64,000 nt of DNA from Mesorhizobium sp. AR07 (GCF_024746815.1 NZ_CP080525.1:5512501-5576500), one strand, 5' to 3'. Counted from the stretch's first letter, positions 43,509 to 53,003 are shown. Translations and numbers: made by a program. Notes: generated by a model from the sequence alone, not told the origin.

Positions 43509-45061
43509 GCCGCGATCCCCGCTGCCGTCCTGACCAGCGTTTCGGCGTCGAGGCCGTTGTTGTCGTAGACCGCCGCGACAAGACCTTCGCGCATGACGAC
43601 GACGCGGTCGGACATGCCGAGGATCTCGGGCAGTTCCGAAGACACCATGATCACCGACAGGCCTTGCGCCACCAGCTCGGCCATGAAGCCGTGCACTGCG
43701 GCCTTGGAGCCGATGTCGATGCCCTTGGTCGGCTCGTCGAGGATGATCACCTTGGGCGCGGTCGCCAGCCATTTGGCGATGACGATCTTCTGCTGGTTGC
43801 CGCCCGACAGGGTGCCGACATCCTGGCTGAGCGAGGAAGCGCGCAGATCGAGCCGCTCGGTGTAGGAGCGGGCGAGCGAAAATTCTTCCGCCAGTCGCAA
43901 CAGGCCGGATTTCGAGGTGTGCTGGAGCGAGGGCAGCGAGACGTTCTGGAAGATCGGCAGGCCGATCACCACGCCTTGCTTGCCGCGCTCCTCCGGCACG
44001 TAGACGATGCCGGCCTCGATCGAATCCGCCGCCGATTTCGGCGCGATCGTCTTGCCTTCCAGCGTGATCGTGCCGCCCGACGTGCGGGTGATGCCTGAAA
44101 TCGCTTGCATGACCTCGCTGCGCCCGGCGCCGACAAGGCCGTAGAAGCCGAGGATCTCGCCCTTGTGCAGTTCGAAGCCGATATCGTTGAATTCGGTGGG
44201 GTGCGACAGGCCGGACACGGAGAGCACCGGCGCGCCGATCTCGGCCTTGCGTTGCGGAAAGATGTGATCGACCGAGCGGCCGACCATCATGCGCACGATC
44301 TGGCTCTGGCCGGCATCCCTGATCAGGCCTTCACCGACCATCTCGCCGTCGCGGAACACCGTGTAGCGGTCGGCGATGCGGTAGATCTCGTCGAACTTGT
44401 GGCTGATGAACAGGATCGCCTTGCCTTCGTTCTTGAGGAACTCGATGAGCAGGAAAAGCTCCTCGATCTCCTTCATCGAAAGAGCAGCGGTCGGCTCGTC
44501 CATGATGACGATCTGCGCGTCGATCGACATGGCGCGGGCGACGGCGACGAGATGCTTGTTGGCGATGCCGAGGTCCTTCAACCTTGCGTCGGCGTCGATA
44601 TGGCCGGCATGCATGGTGTCGAGCACTTCGCGCGCGTTTTTGCGCATCGTGCGCCAGTCGATGGTGCCAAAGCGCGTGCGCGGCGCGTGGCCGAGAAAGA
44701 TGTTTTCGGCCACGCTCAGGTCGTCGAACAGCACGGTTTCCTGATGGATGGCCGTGACGCCATGCCCGAAGGCGGCGTGTGCGCTAGGCAGGGTTACGGC
44801 CTGGCCGTCGATGCTGATCGTGCCCGCATCGGGCTGGTAGATGCCGGTCATGATCTTGACCAGCGTCGACTTGCCGGCACCGTTCTCGCCGATCAGTGCC
44901 GTCACCTGGCCCGGATAGAGCGACAGGCTGACATCGTGCAGCGCGCGCACGCCGGGAAAGCTCTTGGATATGCCCGACAGCGCCAGGCGTGGGGCTGCTT
45001 TACCCTCCCCCTTGTGGGGAGGGTCGCGAACAAGGTGAGCGGGGTGGGGGTCTACTAGCAT
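43505..45061 (-). CDS. rhaT: Rhamnose ABC transporter ATPase RhaT
   Basis: This protein of about 518 residues carries two ABC domains, as in CUT2 sugar importers: an active N-terminal one (GENGAGKSTLVK; MDEPTAALSMKE) and a second with degenerate Walker A GLVGAGRSEV but a full signature LSGGNQQKIVIAKWL and LDEPTKGIDIG. The likely start, ATG at 45061, lies inside a palindromic repeat, so the first 20 or so residues (MLVDPHPAHLVRDPPHKGEG) are encoded by repeat DNA. Homology starts at RLALSGISKSFPGVRALHDV. Initiation at a later codon is possible but no better ribosome-binding site is visible. Confidence 0.92.
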   Translation of the reverse strand: MLVDPHPAHLVRDPPHKGEGKAAPRLALSGISKSFPGVRALHDVSLSLYPGQVTALIGENGAGKSTLVKIMTGIYQPDAGTISIDGQAVTLPSAHAAFGHGVTAIHQETVLFDDLSVAENIFLGHAPRTRFGTIDWRTMRKNAREVLDTMHAGHIDADARLKDLGIANKHLVAVARAMSIDAQIVIMDEPTAALSMKEIEELFLLIEFLKNEGKAILFISHKFDEIYRIADRYTVFRDGEMVGEGLIRDAGQSQIVRMMVGRSVDHIFPQRKAEIGAPVLSVSGLSHPTEFNDIGFELHKGEILGFYGLVGAGRSEVMQAISGITRTSGGTITLEGKTIAPKSAADSIEAGIVYVPEERGKQGVVIGLPIFQNVSLPSLQHTSKSGLLRLAEEFSLARSYTERLDLRASSLSQDVGTLSGGNQQKIVIAKWLATAPKVIILDEPTKGIDIGSKAAVHGFMAELVAQGLSVIMVSSELPEILGMSDRVVVMREGLVAAVYDNNGLDAETLVRTAAGIAA

Positions 45062-45161
45062 ATCAAGGTCCTGGCACATGGAGATGTCGCCATCCCCACC
45101 CCGTCTCGCCTGCATCGCTTCGCGAAGCCGCCTCGCCGACCCTCTCCACAAGGGGGAGGGT
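45002..45161. repeat. Palindromic intergenic repeat between rhaS and rhaT
   Basis: A 23-bp unit ACCCTCCCCCTTGTGGGG (45002 onward to 45024), itself nearly palindromic, is repeated inverted at 45139-45161, and inside it GGGGTGGGGG and CCCCACCCCG oppose each other. The whole forms a long stem-loop of the RIME-like class common in rhizobial genomes. It fills the rhaS-rhaT gap and enters the rhaT coding region. In mRNA it could attenuate transcription after the highly expressed binding-protein gene. Confidence 0.8.
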
Positions 45162-45178
45162 CGTGCGAGCGTCCCAGA

Positions 45179-46174
45179 TCAATAGATCTTGGAGAACTTC
45201 TCGATGTTGCTCTTGTCGAACTGGAAGGGCGGAGCCATCGCAGCCGAGTTGGTGTCGTCGAGCGTGACCTTGCCGACGCGGCCGATCGACAGCGTGGCGC
45301 CGGGCTTGGCTTTTTCCTTCTTCACCGCCAGATCATGGGCGAGGTAGACGGCGGAGTAGCCGAGGTCGATCGGGTTCCAAAGCGCAACGGCTTGCGAAGC
45401 GCCGTTGTCGATGAACTTCTTGAACTCGGACGGCAGCGCGAGACCGGTGACATTGACCTTGCCGATCAGCTTCTCGTCGGTGACGACCTGGGCGGCGGCA
45501 ACGACGCCGACGGTGGTCGGCGCGATGATCGCCTTGAGGTTCGGGTAGGACTTCAAGAGACCCTTGGCTTCGTCCGTGCTCTTGGCCGAGTCGTCATCGC
45601 CGTAGACGGTGGCGACGAGTTTGATCTTGGGGAACTTCTTCGGCAGGATTTTCTTGGCCGCGTCGATCCAGGCGTTCTGGTTGGTCGCGGTCGAGGACGC
45701 CGACAGGATGGCGACGTCGCCGCCTTCCGGCAGATAGTCGGCGGCAAGCTTGATGATGGTCTCGCCGATCAGGCCGGTGTCGGACGGGTTGAGGTGAAGC
45801 TGGCGGCCTTCCTTGGCGACGCCCGAATCCCAGGAGATGACAGTGATACCGCGCTCCATGGCCTTCTTCAGCACCGGCACTAGCGCGTCGGCGTCATTGG
45901 CCGAAATGGCGATGGCGTTGACCTTCTGGGCGATCAGCGAATTGACCACTTCGATCTGCGCCTCGGCGGTCGCCTTGGTCGGGCCGGTGTAGATGATGTC
46001 GACGTCGCCGAGTTCCTTGGCCGCCTCTTCGGCGCCCTTGTTGGCGGCATCGAAGAAGCCGTTGCCGAGCGACTTCACCACCAGCGCGATCTTGACGTTT
46101 TCGGCATAGGCCGCATTCACGAACATGGCGGCCGAGAACGCCGCCGTCACCATCAATTTCTTCAAAAAGCTCAT
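45179..46174 (-). CDS. rhaS: Rhamnose ABC transporter substrate-binding protein
   Basis: This 331-residue periplasmic sugar-binding protein (Peripla_BP_4) has the signal peptide MSFLKKLMVTAAFSAAMFVNAAYA and then ENVKIALVVKSLGNGFFDAANKGAEEAAKELG. It binds L-rhamnose for the RhaTPQ complex. The hinge and binding-site regions NALIAQ-like IAISANDADALVP and ISWDSGVAKEGR are typical. GGGAGGATATTCG precedes the ATG. It follows rhaR after 55 bases. Confidence 0.93.
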   Translation of the reverse strand: MSFLKKLMVTAAFSAAMFVNAAYAENVKIALVVKSLGNGFFDAANKGAEEAAKELGDVDIIYTGPTKATAEAQIEVVNSLIAQKVNAIAISANDADALVPVLKKAMERGITVISWDSGVAKEGRQLHLNPSDTGLIGETIIKLAADYLPEGGDVAILSASSTATNQNAWIDAAKKILPKKFPKIKLVATVYGDDDSAKSTDEAKGLLKSYPNLKAIIAPTTVGVVAAAQVVTDEKLIGKVNVTGLALPSEFKKFIDNGASQAVALWNPIDLGYSAVYLAHDLAVKKEKAKPGATLSIGRVGKVTLDDTNSAAMAPPFQFDKSNIEKFSKIY

Positions 46175-46229
46175 CGAATATCCTCCCTTGAGCGTTGCAT
46201 TCCATCGCCGCTGCGGGTGTGAGTTGGTC

Positions 46230-47033
46230 TCAGGCCTGCAGTGAAGATTCTTCCTTTGCCGACTTGCGGGCGACGATCAGCGTCACGCCTGCGGTCTCTA
46301 ACATTTTGGCTTCGCGATCCTCGATGCCGTCATCGGTGATGACGGTGGCGATGCGCGACAGGCCGCACAGGATCAGGCTGGAGCGTTTGCGGAATTTCGA
46401 GGAATCGATCAGCACCACCAACTCGTCGGCCTGGTCGATCAGCTTCTGCTCTGCCTGGATCAGCAGTGGGTCGCCTTCCATCAGCCCGAGCGGCCCCAGC
46501 CCCTGCGCGCCCATGAACATGCGGCGCGCGTAGAAATTGCGCGTCACGTCATTGTCGAAGGGCGACAGGATGATGTTCTGCTCGCGGTAGATGGTGCCGC
46601 CCGACAGCATCACCGTGTTCTTGGAGTGCTTGAGCAGATGCTCGGCGATCGGGAACGAATTGGTGAAGATCGGCATGCGGCGGCCGGTCAGGAAATGCAC
46701 CATCTGGAAGGTGGTGGTGCCGCCATTGATGATGATCGGCTCGCCATCCCCACACAATTCAACGGCTTCGCGGGCGATCGCCCGCTTCTGCGAAGCATTG
46801 AGGGTTTCGTTGACGGAGAAGGGCCGGCCGGCGAGGCCGATGAACTGCGGCGGCGAGATCGCCTCGGCGCCGCCGCGCACACGGCGCAGGCGCTTCTGGA
46901 CATGGAGTGCCGCGATGTCGCGCCGGATCGTCGCCTCGGAGGACTCCGTCAGGTCGACCATCTCCTGCACCGTCACCACAGGCTTTTCCTGGACGGCGGA
47001 CAGAATGATCCTATGGCGCTCTTTTTCGTGCAT
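46230..47033 (-). CDS. rhaR: DeoR-family regulator of rhamnose genes
   Basis: This 267-residue protein starts MHEKERHRIILSAVQEKPVVTVQEMVDLTESSEATIRRDI, a DeoR helix-turn-helix, and continues with the DeoRC sugar-phosphate sensor domain (IINGGTTTFQMVHFL; MLSGGTIYREQNIIL; VLIDSSKFRKRSSLIL). GGGAGGAACC precedes the ATG at 47033. R. leguminosarum RhaR is the negative regulator of both rha transcripts. The perfect inverted repeat at 47088-47126 is its likely operator. First gene of rhaRSTPQUK. Confidence 0.93.
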   Translation of the reverse strand: MHEKERHRIILSAVQEKPVVTVQEMVDLTESSEATIRRDIAALHVQKRLRRVRGGAEAISPPQFIGLAGRPFSVNETLNASQKRAIAREAVELCGDGEPIIINGGTTTFQMVHFLTGRRMPIFTNSFPIAEHLLKHSKNTVMLSGGTIYREQNIILSPFDNDVTRNFYARRMFMGAQGLGPLGLMEGDPLLIQAEQKLIDQADELVVLIDSSKFRKRSSLILCGLSRIATVITDDGIEDREAKMLETAGVTLIVARKSAKEESSLQA

Positions 47034-47087
47034 GGTTCCTCCCTGCCTGGGCATCTAGGCATCCAAAACGCGCAGTGTCAATCATTT

Positions 47088-47126
47088 CCGATCATATAAT
47101 TTCATTGTGCAGTGCAATATGATCGG
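47088..47126. promoter_or_regulatory. Candidate RhaR operator in the rhaR/rhaD divergent region
   Basis: CCGATCATAT at 47088-47097 and ATATGATCGG at 47117-47126 are perfect 10-bp inverted repeats with 19 bases between. Further GATC-containing half-sites (TTGATCG at about 47129-47135 and TGATTGACA beyond) lie toward rhaD. Such spacing suits two turns of DNA bound by a DeoR-type oligomer controlling both promoters. The binding partner is inferred from position. Confidence 0.75.
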
Positions 47127-47219
47127 TCTTGATCGTTTGTGATTGACAAGTCGGATGCTTCCGTGGAAATTCGGGGCCAAATGGGCCGCGCCGTTTGCGG
47201 GCCTTCGGGAGGATACCCT

Positions 47220-49322
47220 ATGCTCGACAAGCGCACCGGCACGCGCCTCGCCAATCTGTGGGACGAGGCCAAGGCTCAGGCGATGAGCGAGCCGGAACTT
47301 CTGGTCTATCGCTCGAACACGCTTGGCTCCGACAAGCGCGTCACCAACTATGGCGGCGGCAACACATCCTCGAAAATCCAGCAGAAAGACCCGCTCACCG
47401 GCGAAAGCGTCGAAGTGCTTTGGGTCAAGGGCTCGGGCGGCGACAGTGCCTCGATTAAAACAGACGGTTTCGCCACGCTCTACATGGACAAGCTGCGCGC
47501 GCTGAAGGGTCTTTATCGCGGCCTCGCGCATGAGGATGAGATGGTCGGCTTCCTGCCGCACTGCACCTTCAACCTCAATCCGCGCGCGGCCTCTATCGAC
47601 ACGCCGCTGCACGCCTTCGTGCCGAAGCCCTATGTCGATCACATGCATCCCGACGCCATCATCGCCATCGCCGCCGCGAAGGACTCCAAGGCGCTGACCA
47701 AGGAGATCTTCGGCGACGCCATCGGCTGGCTGCCATGGAAGCGCCCCGGCTTCGAACTCGGCCTGTGGCTGGAGAAATTCTGCCTCGAACATCCCGACGC
47801 GAAGGGCGTCATTCTCGAGAGCCACGGCCTGTTCACCTGGGGTGATACGCCGAAGGAGTGCTACGAGACGACGATCTCGGTGATCAATCAGGCGATCGAA
47901 TGGTTCGAGCGAAGGTCCGAAGGCGTGGCCATCTTCGGCGGCGAAGCGGTCAAGTCGCTCGACGTCGCCGCACGCCGCGCCATCGCGGCGAAGCTGATGC
48001 CGAAAATCCGTGGGTTGATCTCGGAAAAGAGCCACAAACTTGGCCATTTCGACGATCAGCCCGCCGTGCTCGAATTCGTCAATTCGAGGGATTTGCGCCC
48101 GCTGGCGGCACTTGGCACCTCCTGCCCAGACCATTTCCTGCGCACCAAGATCCGGCCGCTGGTCATCGAATTCGATCCGGCAAAGCCCGATGTCGATGCC
48201 GTCATTGGGCGCCTCGCCGACGACATTGCCGCTTATCGTGTTGGCTACCAGGCCTATTACGACAGCTGCAAACATGCGGACTCCCCCGCCATCCGCGATC
48301 CCAATGCCGTGGTCTACCTGATGCCCGGCGTCGGCATGTTCACCTTCGCCGGCGACAAGGCCACGGCGCGCATTTCGGGCGAATTCTACGTCAACGCCAT
48401 CAACGTCATGCGTGGTGCCTCGACCGTGTCGTCCTATGTCGGCCTGCCCGCACAGGAAGCCTTCGATATCGAATACTGGCTGCTCGAGGATCTGAAGCTG
48501 CAGCGCATGCCGAAGCCGAAGGCGCTTGCCGGCCAGATCGCGCTGGTCACCGGTGGCGCCGGTGGCATTGGTCGCGCGACCGCCAGCCGGCTGCTGCGCG
48601 AAGGCGCCTGCGTCGTGCTGGCCGATATCGACGAAACCGCGCTCGCCAGCGCCAATGACGAGTTGGCCAAGGCCTATGGCAAGGATTTCGTCCGGCCGGT
48701 GCTGATCAACGTCACCTCGGAGGACCAGGTCATCTCAGGCTTCGCCGAGACGGCGGTCGAGTTCGGCGGTATCGACATTCTGGTGTCGAATGCCGGCCTT
48801 GCCTCCTCGGCGCCGATCGAGGAAACGACGCTGGCGCTGTGGAACAAGAACATGGACATCCTGTCCACGGGCTATTTCCTGGTTTCCCGGGAAGCGTTCC
48901 GGCTGTTCCGCGTGCAGAAGATCGGCGGCAACGTCGTCTTCGTCGCCTCCAAGAACGGCCTTGCCGCCTCGCCCAACGCCGCCGCCTATTGCACCGCCAA
49001 GGCCGCCGAGATCCACCTCGCTCGCTGCCTGGCGCTGGAAGGTGCGGAGGCGCAGATCAGGGTCAATGTCGTCAATCCGGACGCCGTGCTGCGCGGCTCG
49101 AAGATCTGGACCGGCGAGTGGAAGGAACAGCGCGCCGCCGCCTACAAGATGTCGACCGACGATCTCGAGGAGCACTACCGCTCGCGCTCGATGCTGAAGC
49201 GCTCGGTGTTTCCCGAGGACATCGCCGAGGCCATCTATTTCTTCGCCTCCGACATGTCGGCCAAATCGACCGGCAACATCATCAATGTCGACGCAGGCAA
49301 CGCGCAGAGTTTTACGCGGTAA
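47220..49322 (+). CDS. rhaD: Bifunctional rhamnulose-1-P aldolase/SDR dehydrogenase
   Basis: This 700-residue fusion protein has an N-terminal class II aldolase domain (TNYGGGNTSSKIQQ; YVDHMHPDAIIAIA with metal-site His; ILESHGLFTWGD) and a C-terminal short-chain dehydrogenase (IALVTGGAGGIGRATASRLLREG; catalytic Tyr-Lys in AAYCTAKAAEIHLAR). The aldolase splits rhamnulose-1-phosphate to DHAP and L-lactaldehyde, which the second domain oxidises. The ATG at 47220 follows GGGAGGA. The fused form is the standard rhizobial RhaD. It is first gene of the rhaDI transcript. Confidence 0.95.
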   Translation: MLDKRTGTRLANLWDEAKAQAMSEPELLVYRSNTLGSDKRVTNYGGGNTSSKIQQKDPLTGESVEVLWVKGSGGDSASIKTDGFATLYMDKLRALKGLYRGLAHEDEMVGFLPHCTFNLNPRAASIDTPLHAFVPKPYVDHMHPDAIIAIAAAKDSKALTKEIFGDAIGWLPWKRPGFELGLWLEKFCLEHPDAKGVILESHGLFTWGDTPKECYETTISVINQAIEWFERRSEGVAIFGGEAVKSLDVAARRAIAAKLMPKIRGLISEKSHKLGHFDDQPAVLEFVNSRDLRPLAALGTSCPDHFLRTKIRPLVIEFDPAKPDVDAVIGRLADDIAAYRVGYQAYYDSCKHADSPAIRDPNAVVYLMPGVGMFTFAGDKATARISGEFYVNAINVMRGASTVSSYVGLPAQEAFDIEYWLLEDLKLQRMPKPKALAGQIALVTGGAGGIGRATASRLLREGACVVLADIDETALASANDELAKAYGKDFVRPVLINVTSEDQVISGFAETAVEFGGIDILVSNAGLASSAPIEETTLALWNKNMDILSTGYFLVSREAFRLFRVQKIGGNVVFVASKNGLAASPNAAAYCTAKAAEIHLARCLALEGAEAQIRVNVVNPDAVLRGSKIWTGEWKEQRAAAYKMSTDDLEEHYRSRSMLKRSVFPEDIAEAIYFFASDMSAKSTGNIINVDAGNAQSFTR

Positions 49323-49334
49323 TTGTCAAAGGTA

Positions 49335-49461
49335 GCGCTGCCCCTCACCCTTACCCTCTCCCCGTAAGAACGGGGAGAGGGGGTCGCCTGCGCCGGAGCG
49401 CTTCCCTTCTCCCCGTCACTATACGGGGAGAAGGTGCCGGCAGGCGGATGAGGGGCAGCGC
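49335..49461. repeat. Palindromic repeat between rhaD and rhaI
   Basis: The outer arms GCGCTGCCCCTCA (49335-49347) and TGAGGGGCAGCGC (49449-49461) are perfect 13-bp inverted repeats. Inside are two more hairpins, CTCTCCCCGTaagaACGGGGAGAG and CTTCTCCCCGTcactatACGGGGAGAAG. This is a three-armed cruciform-like RIME-type element. It fills the whole rhaD-rhaI gap, leaving only the rhaI ribosome-binding site. Confidence 0.85.
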
Positions 49462-49490
49462 CGACCGAATGTATTTGGGAGGAAACAGCA

Positions 49491-50783
49491 GTGTCCGAAA
49501 CCATCATTTCCGCCGACCTCGTCGACAGGGACAATGCCGCGCGCAAAGCCAACCTCGAGCGCGACTACGCCTCGCTCGGCGAGCGCCTCGACCGCCGCGG
49601 CATCGCCATCGACGCCATCCGCGACAAGGTCGAGAAATTCGCCGTGGCCATCCCGTCCTGGGGCGTCGGCACCGGCGGCACGCGCTTTGCCCGCTTTCCC
49701 GGCGCCGGCGAGCCGCGCGACATCTTCGACAAGATCGAGGACTGCGCCGTCATCCAGCAGCTGACGCAGGCGACGCCGACCGTTTCGCTGCACATTCCGT
49801 GGGACAAGGCCGACCCGAACCGGCTGAAGCAAGCGGCCTCGCGCTTCGGCCTTGGCTTCGACGCCATGAACTCCAACACCTTCTCCGATGCGAAGGACCA
49901 GAAGCTCTCCTACAAATTCGGCTCGCTGTCGCATGCTGACGCCGGCACACGCCGGCAAGCGATCGAGCACAATCTCGAATGCATCGAGATCGGCAAGACG
50001 CTGGGCTCCAAGGCGCTGACGGTGTGGATCGGCGACGGTTCGAACTTCCCCGGCCAAGTCAATTTCGCCAGGGCCTTCGAGCGCTATCTCGACGCCATGA
50101 GGCAAGTCTATGCCGGGCTGCCGGACGGCTGGAAGCTGTTTACCGAGCACAAGATGTACGAGCCTGCCTTCTATTCCACCGTCGTGCAGGATTGGGGCAC
50201 CAACTACATGATCGCGCAGGAGCTGGGCGACAAGGCGTTCTGTCTCGTCGACCTCGGCCACCATGCGCCCAACGTCAACATCGAGATGATCGTGTCGAGG
50301 CTGATCCAGTTCAAGAAACTCGGCGGCTTCCATTTCAACGATTCGAAATATGGCGACGACGACCTCGATGCCGGTTCGATCGATCCCTACCGGCTGTTCC
50401 TTGTCTTCAACGAACTGGTCGATGCCGAGCTTTCCGGCGCCGAGGGTTTCGATCCGGCTCATATGCTCGACCAGAGCCACAATGTCACCGATCCGATCGA
50501 AAGCCTGATGCTGTCGGCGGTCGAGGTGCAGCGCGCCTACGCGCAGGCGCTCCTGGTCGACCGCAAGGCGCTGGAAGGCTATCAGGACGGCAATGACGCG
50601 CTGATGGCGACACAGACGCTAAAAGTGGCCTACCGCACCGATGTCGAGCCGATCCTGGCCATGGCGCGGCTGAAGACGGGCGGCGCCATCGATCCGGTCG
50701 CCGCCTACCGGGCGGCGGGCTACCGCGCCAAGGTCGCGGCGGAACGCCCGGCGGTTGCCGGTGGGAGCGGTGGCATCGTCTGA
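49491..50783 (+). CDS. rhaI: L-rhamnose isomerase (rhizobial RhaI)
   Basis: This 430-residue TIM-barrel sugar isomerase of the AP_endonuc_2-like type converts L-rhamnose to L-rhamnulose. Metal-ligand regions are TEHKMYEPAFYS, LVDLGHHAPNVNIE and FHFNDSKYGDDDLDAGSIDPYRLF. It starts at GTG with GGGAGGAAAC upstream. The rhizobial enzyme is distinct from enteric RhaA. Second gene of rhaDI. Confidence 0.93.
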   Translation: MSETIISADLVDRDNAARKANLERDYASLGERLDRRGIAIDAIRDKVEKFAVAIPSWGVGTGGTRFARFPGAGEPRDIFDKIEDCAVIQQLTQATPTVSLHIPWDKADPNRLKQAASRFGLGFDAMNSNTFSDAKDQKLSYKFGSLSHADAGTRRQAIEHNLECIEIGKTLGSKALTVWIGDGSNFPGQVNFARAFERYLDAMRQVYAGLPDGWKLFTEHKMYEPAFYSTVVQDWGTNYMIAQELGDKAFCLVDLGHHAPNVNIEMIVSRLIQFKKLGGFHFNDSKYGDDDLDAGSIDPYRLFLVFNELVDAELSGAEGFDPAHMLDQSHNVTDPIESLMLSAVEVQRAYAQALLVDRKALEGYQDGNDALMATQTLKVAYRTDVEPILAMARLKTGGAIDPVAAYRAAGYRAKVAAERPAVAGGSGGIV

Positions 50784-50886
50784 CATCTGATCTGACATCT
50801 GAATTGATCCGCCTGGTCCACCCATTGATGGTGGACTCGGTGACCCTGACGGGGTCTTCTAGGCGTCCCCCCGCCGGAGAACCGCG

Positions 50887-52627
50887 ATGCCTCTCACCCG
50901 TCGGACACTGATCGCCGCCAGTCTTTCCCTGACCTTCGTCCTGGCGCCGTTGACGAGCGTCTTGGCCGCGTCACCCGCGCCAGCCAAGGGCGAACACGGC
51001 ATGGTGGTCACCGCCCAGCATCTGGCTTCGGAAGTCGGCGTCGAGGTCTTGAAAAAGGGTGGCAATGCGGTCGATGCCGCGGTCGCTGTCGGCTATGCGC
51101 TGGCCGTCGTCTATCCCAATGCCGGAAATATCGGCGGCGGCGGCTTCATGACAATCCGCTTCAAGGACGGCAAATCGACCTTCCTCGACTTTCGCGAGCG
51201 CGCGCCGCTTGCGGCGACCAAGACCATGTATCTCGACAAGGACGGCAACCCCGTGAAGGGCGCGAGCCTCGACGGCTATCTCGCGGTGGGCGTACCCGGC
51301 TCGGTGGCTGGTTTCGAGATGGCGCGCGAAAAATATGGCACTTTGTCCCGACAGGATCTGATGGCGCCGGCGATCGGCTATGCCAAAGATGGCTTCGTCC
51401 TCAATCAGGGCGATGCCGCCTCTTTTGCCGGCAGCGCCGGCAGGCTGGCGAAGGATCCCGCGGCTGCCGCCATCTTCCTGAAGCCGGATGGCAAGCCCTA
51501 CGGCATCGGCGAGCGCCTGATCCAGCCCGACCTTGCCGCCTCGCTCGCCGCCATTTCCGAGAAAGGCCCGGATGCCTTCTACAAGGGCGCCATCGCCGAT
51601 GCCATCGTCAAGGCGGGCAGCGCCAAGGGCGGTATCCTGGCCAAGCCGGATTTCGAGCAATATGCGGTCCGCGAACTCAAGCCCGTAACCTGCCTCTATC
51701 GCGGCTACGAGATCACATCCTCGCCGCCGCCGAGTTCCGGCGGCGTCATCATCTGCGAAATCCTCAACGTGCTGGAATTCTATCCGCTGTCCTATCTCGG
51801 CGCCGGTTCCGCCGAAACGGTGCATGTCATGGTCGAGGCGATGCGCCATGCCTATGTCGACCGCAATTCGGCGCTCGGCGACCCGGATTTCGTCGACAAT
51901 CCGGTCTCGAAACTGCTGGACAAGGCCTATGCCAAGGATATCCGCGACAAGATCGATCCGTTCCGGGCCGGCGTGTCGCAGGACCTGATGCCGAAGGGTT
52001 TTGGCGAGAGCAAGGAGACGACGCACTATTCAATTATCGACAAATGACGGCAATGCGGTCGCCGTAACCTACACGCTGAACGGCTCGTTCGGCGCCGGCG
52101 TGGTCGCCGACGGCACTGGCATCCTGCTCAACAACGAGATGGACGATTTCACCCAGAAGCCCGGCGTGCCCAACCTCTATGGCCTTGTCCAGGGCGAGGC
52201 GAACGCCATCCAGCCGAAGAAGACGCCGCTGTCGTCGATGAGCCCGACCATCGTGTCCAGGGACGGCAAGCCGTTCATGGTCATTGGCAGCCCCGGCGGT
52301 TCGCGCATCATCACCATCACGCTGGAGGCCATCGTCAACGTCATCGACCATGGCATGAACATCCAGGAGGCGATCGACGCGCCGCGCATCCACCACCAAT
52401 GGCTGCCCGACACGGTCTATGTCGAGCCGTTCGGCCTGTCGCCCGACACTGAAAAACTGCTGGCCGGCATGGGCTATCACCTTGATCTTGGTGACCAGAC
52501 CTGGGGCCAGGCCGCAGGCATTCTCGTCGGTGGCAAGAGCCTGGCGGAGATCGGGAAGGGCGGCGGCGCGCGCTACAACGGCGCCATCGACAGCCGTGCC
52601 GCATCGGGCGAGGCGCTCGGCTATTGA
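50887..52627 (+). pseudogene. ggt: Gamma-glutamyltransferase, frameshifted
   Basis: The first frame (50887-52047) has a twin-Arg-like signal peptide (MPLTRRTLIAASLSLTFVLA) and the large subunit of a gamma-glutamyltranspeptidase up to KETTHYSIIDK, which includes the nucleophilic Thr where the precursor normally autocleaves. A TGA then occurs; the protein continues in the next frame as DGNAVAVTYTLNGSFGAGVVADG with the small subunit to 52627. Dropping the T at 52045 restores one 580-residue protein. The break is nine codons after the catalytic Thr, so neither piece alone should be active. GGT cleaves glutathione and other gamma-glutamyl compounds in the periplasm. The cause may be mutation or sequencing error. 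Confidence 0.9.
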
Positions 52628-52658
52628 TGTCCCAATTCAAAATTCAAAGCCAAGGCCG

Positions 52659-53003
52659 TCATGAAATCAGCGTCACGGTGGATGCGATCAGCATCAGCGC
52701 GGCGATGCCGACGAACATCGCGTAGATGCGTGGCCGGTCGAGCAGCAGCGCGTTTCCGGATATCCAGGCCGATGTGGCGCCGCCAAGCGCAAACAGGAAC
52801 CCATTGCGGTGCCCGAAGGTCAACGATGCGGCCATCAGCCCGCCAATGATCAGCGCGCCGAACACAATGATCACGGCAACAGCATACTTCTCGAAGTCAT
52901 TGCCGCTTCCCATGCTCGGACCTATCGCGTTCAACGTAGGCAGATCGTCCGGATCGAAGGGATTGGTCGACCCATATTCGTCTTGACCGGCAGGCTCTCG
53001 CAT
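52659..53003 (-). CDS. Small three-pass hypothetical membrane protein
   Basis: This 114-residue protein starts MREPAGQDEYGSTNPFDPDDLPTLN (polar cytoplasmic head) followed by three hydrophobic segments (VAVIIVFGALIIGGLMAASL; FLFALGGATSAWISGNALLL; IYAMFVGIAALMLIASTVTLI). The ATG at 53003 follows CGGAGAACGAATA. The longer frame to 53099 lacks membrane or family character. I do not recognise the family. It converges with the ggt gene. Confidence 0.65.
   Translation of the reverse strand: MREPAGQDEYGSTNPFDPDDLPTLNAIGPSMGSGNDFEKYAVAVIIVFGALIIGGLMAASLTFGHRNGFLFALGGATSAWISGNALLLDRPRIYAMFVGIAALMLIASTVTLIS

Noticed and set aside
52001..52627. Second GGT frame as an independent gene
   Set aside because: Its apparent N-terminus before 52045 is an out-of-frame reading of the first part; it lacks the nucleophilic Thr and a signal peptide.
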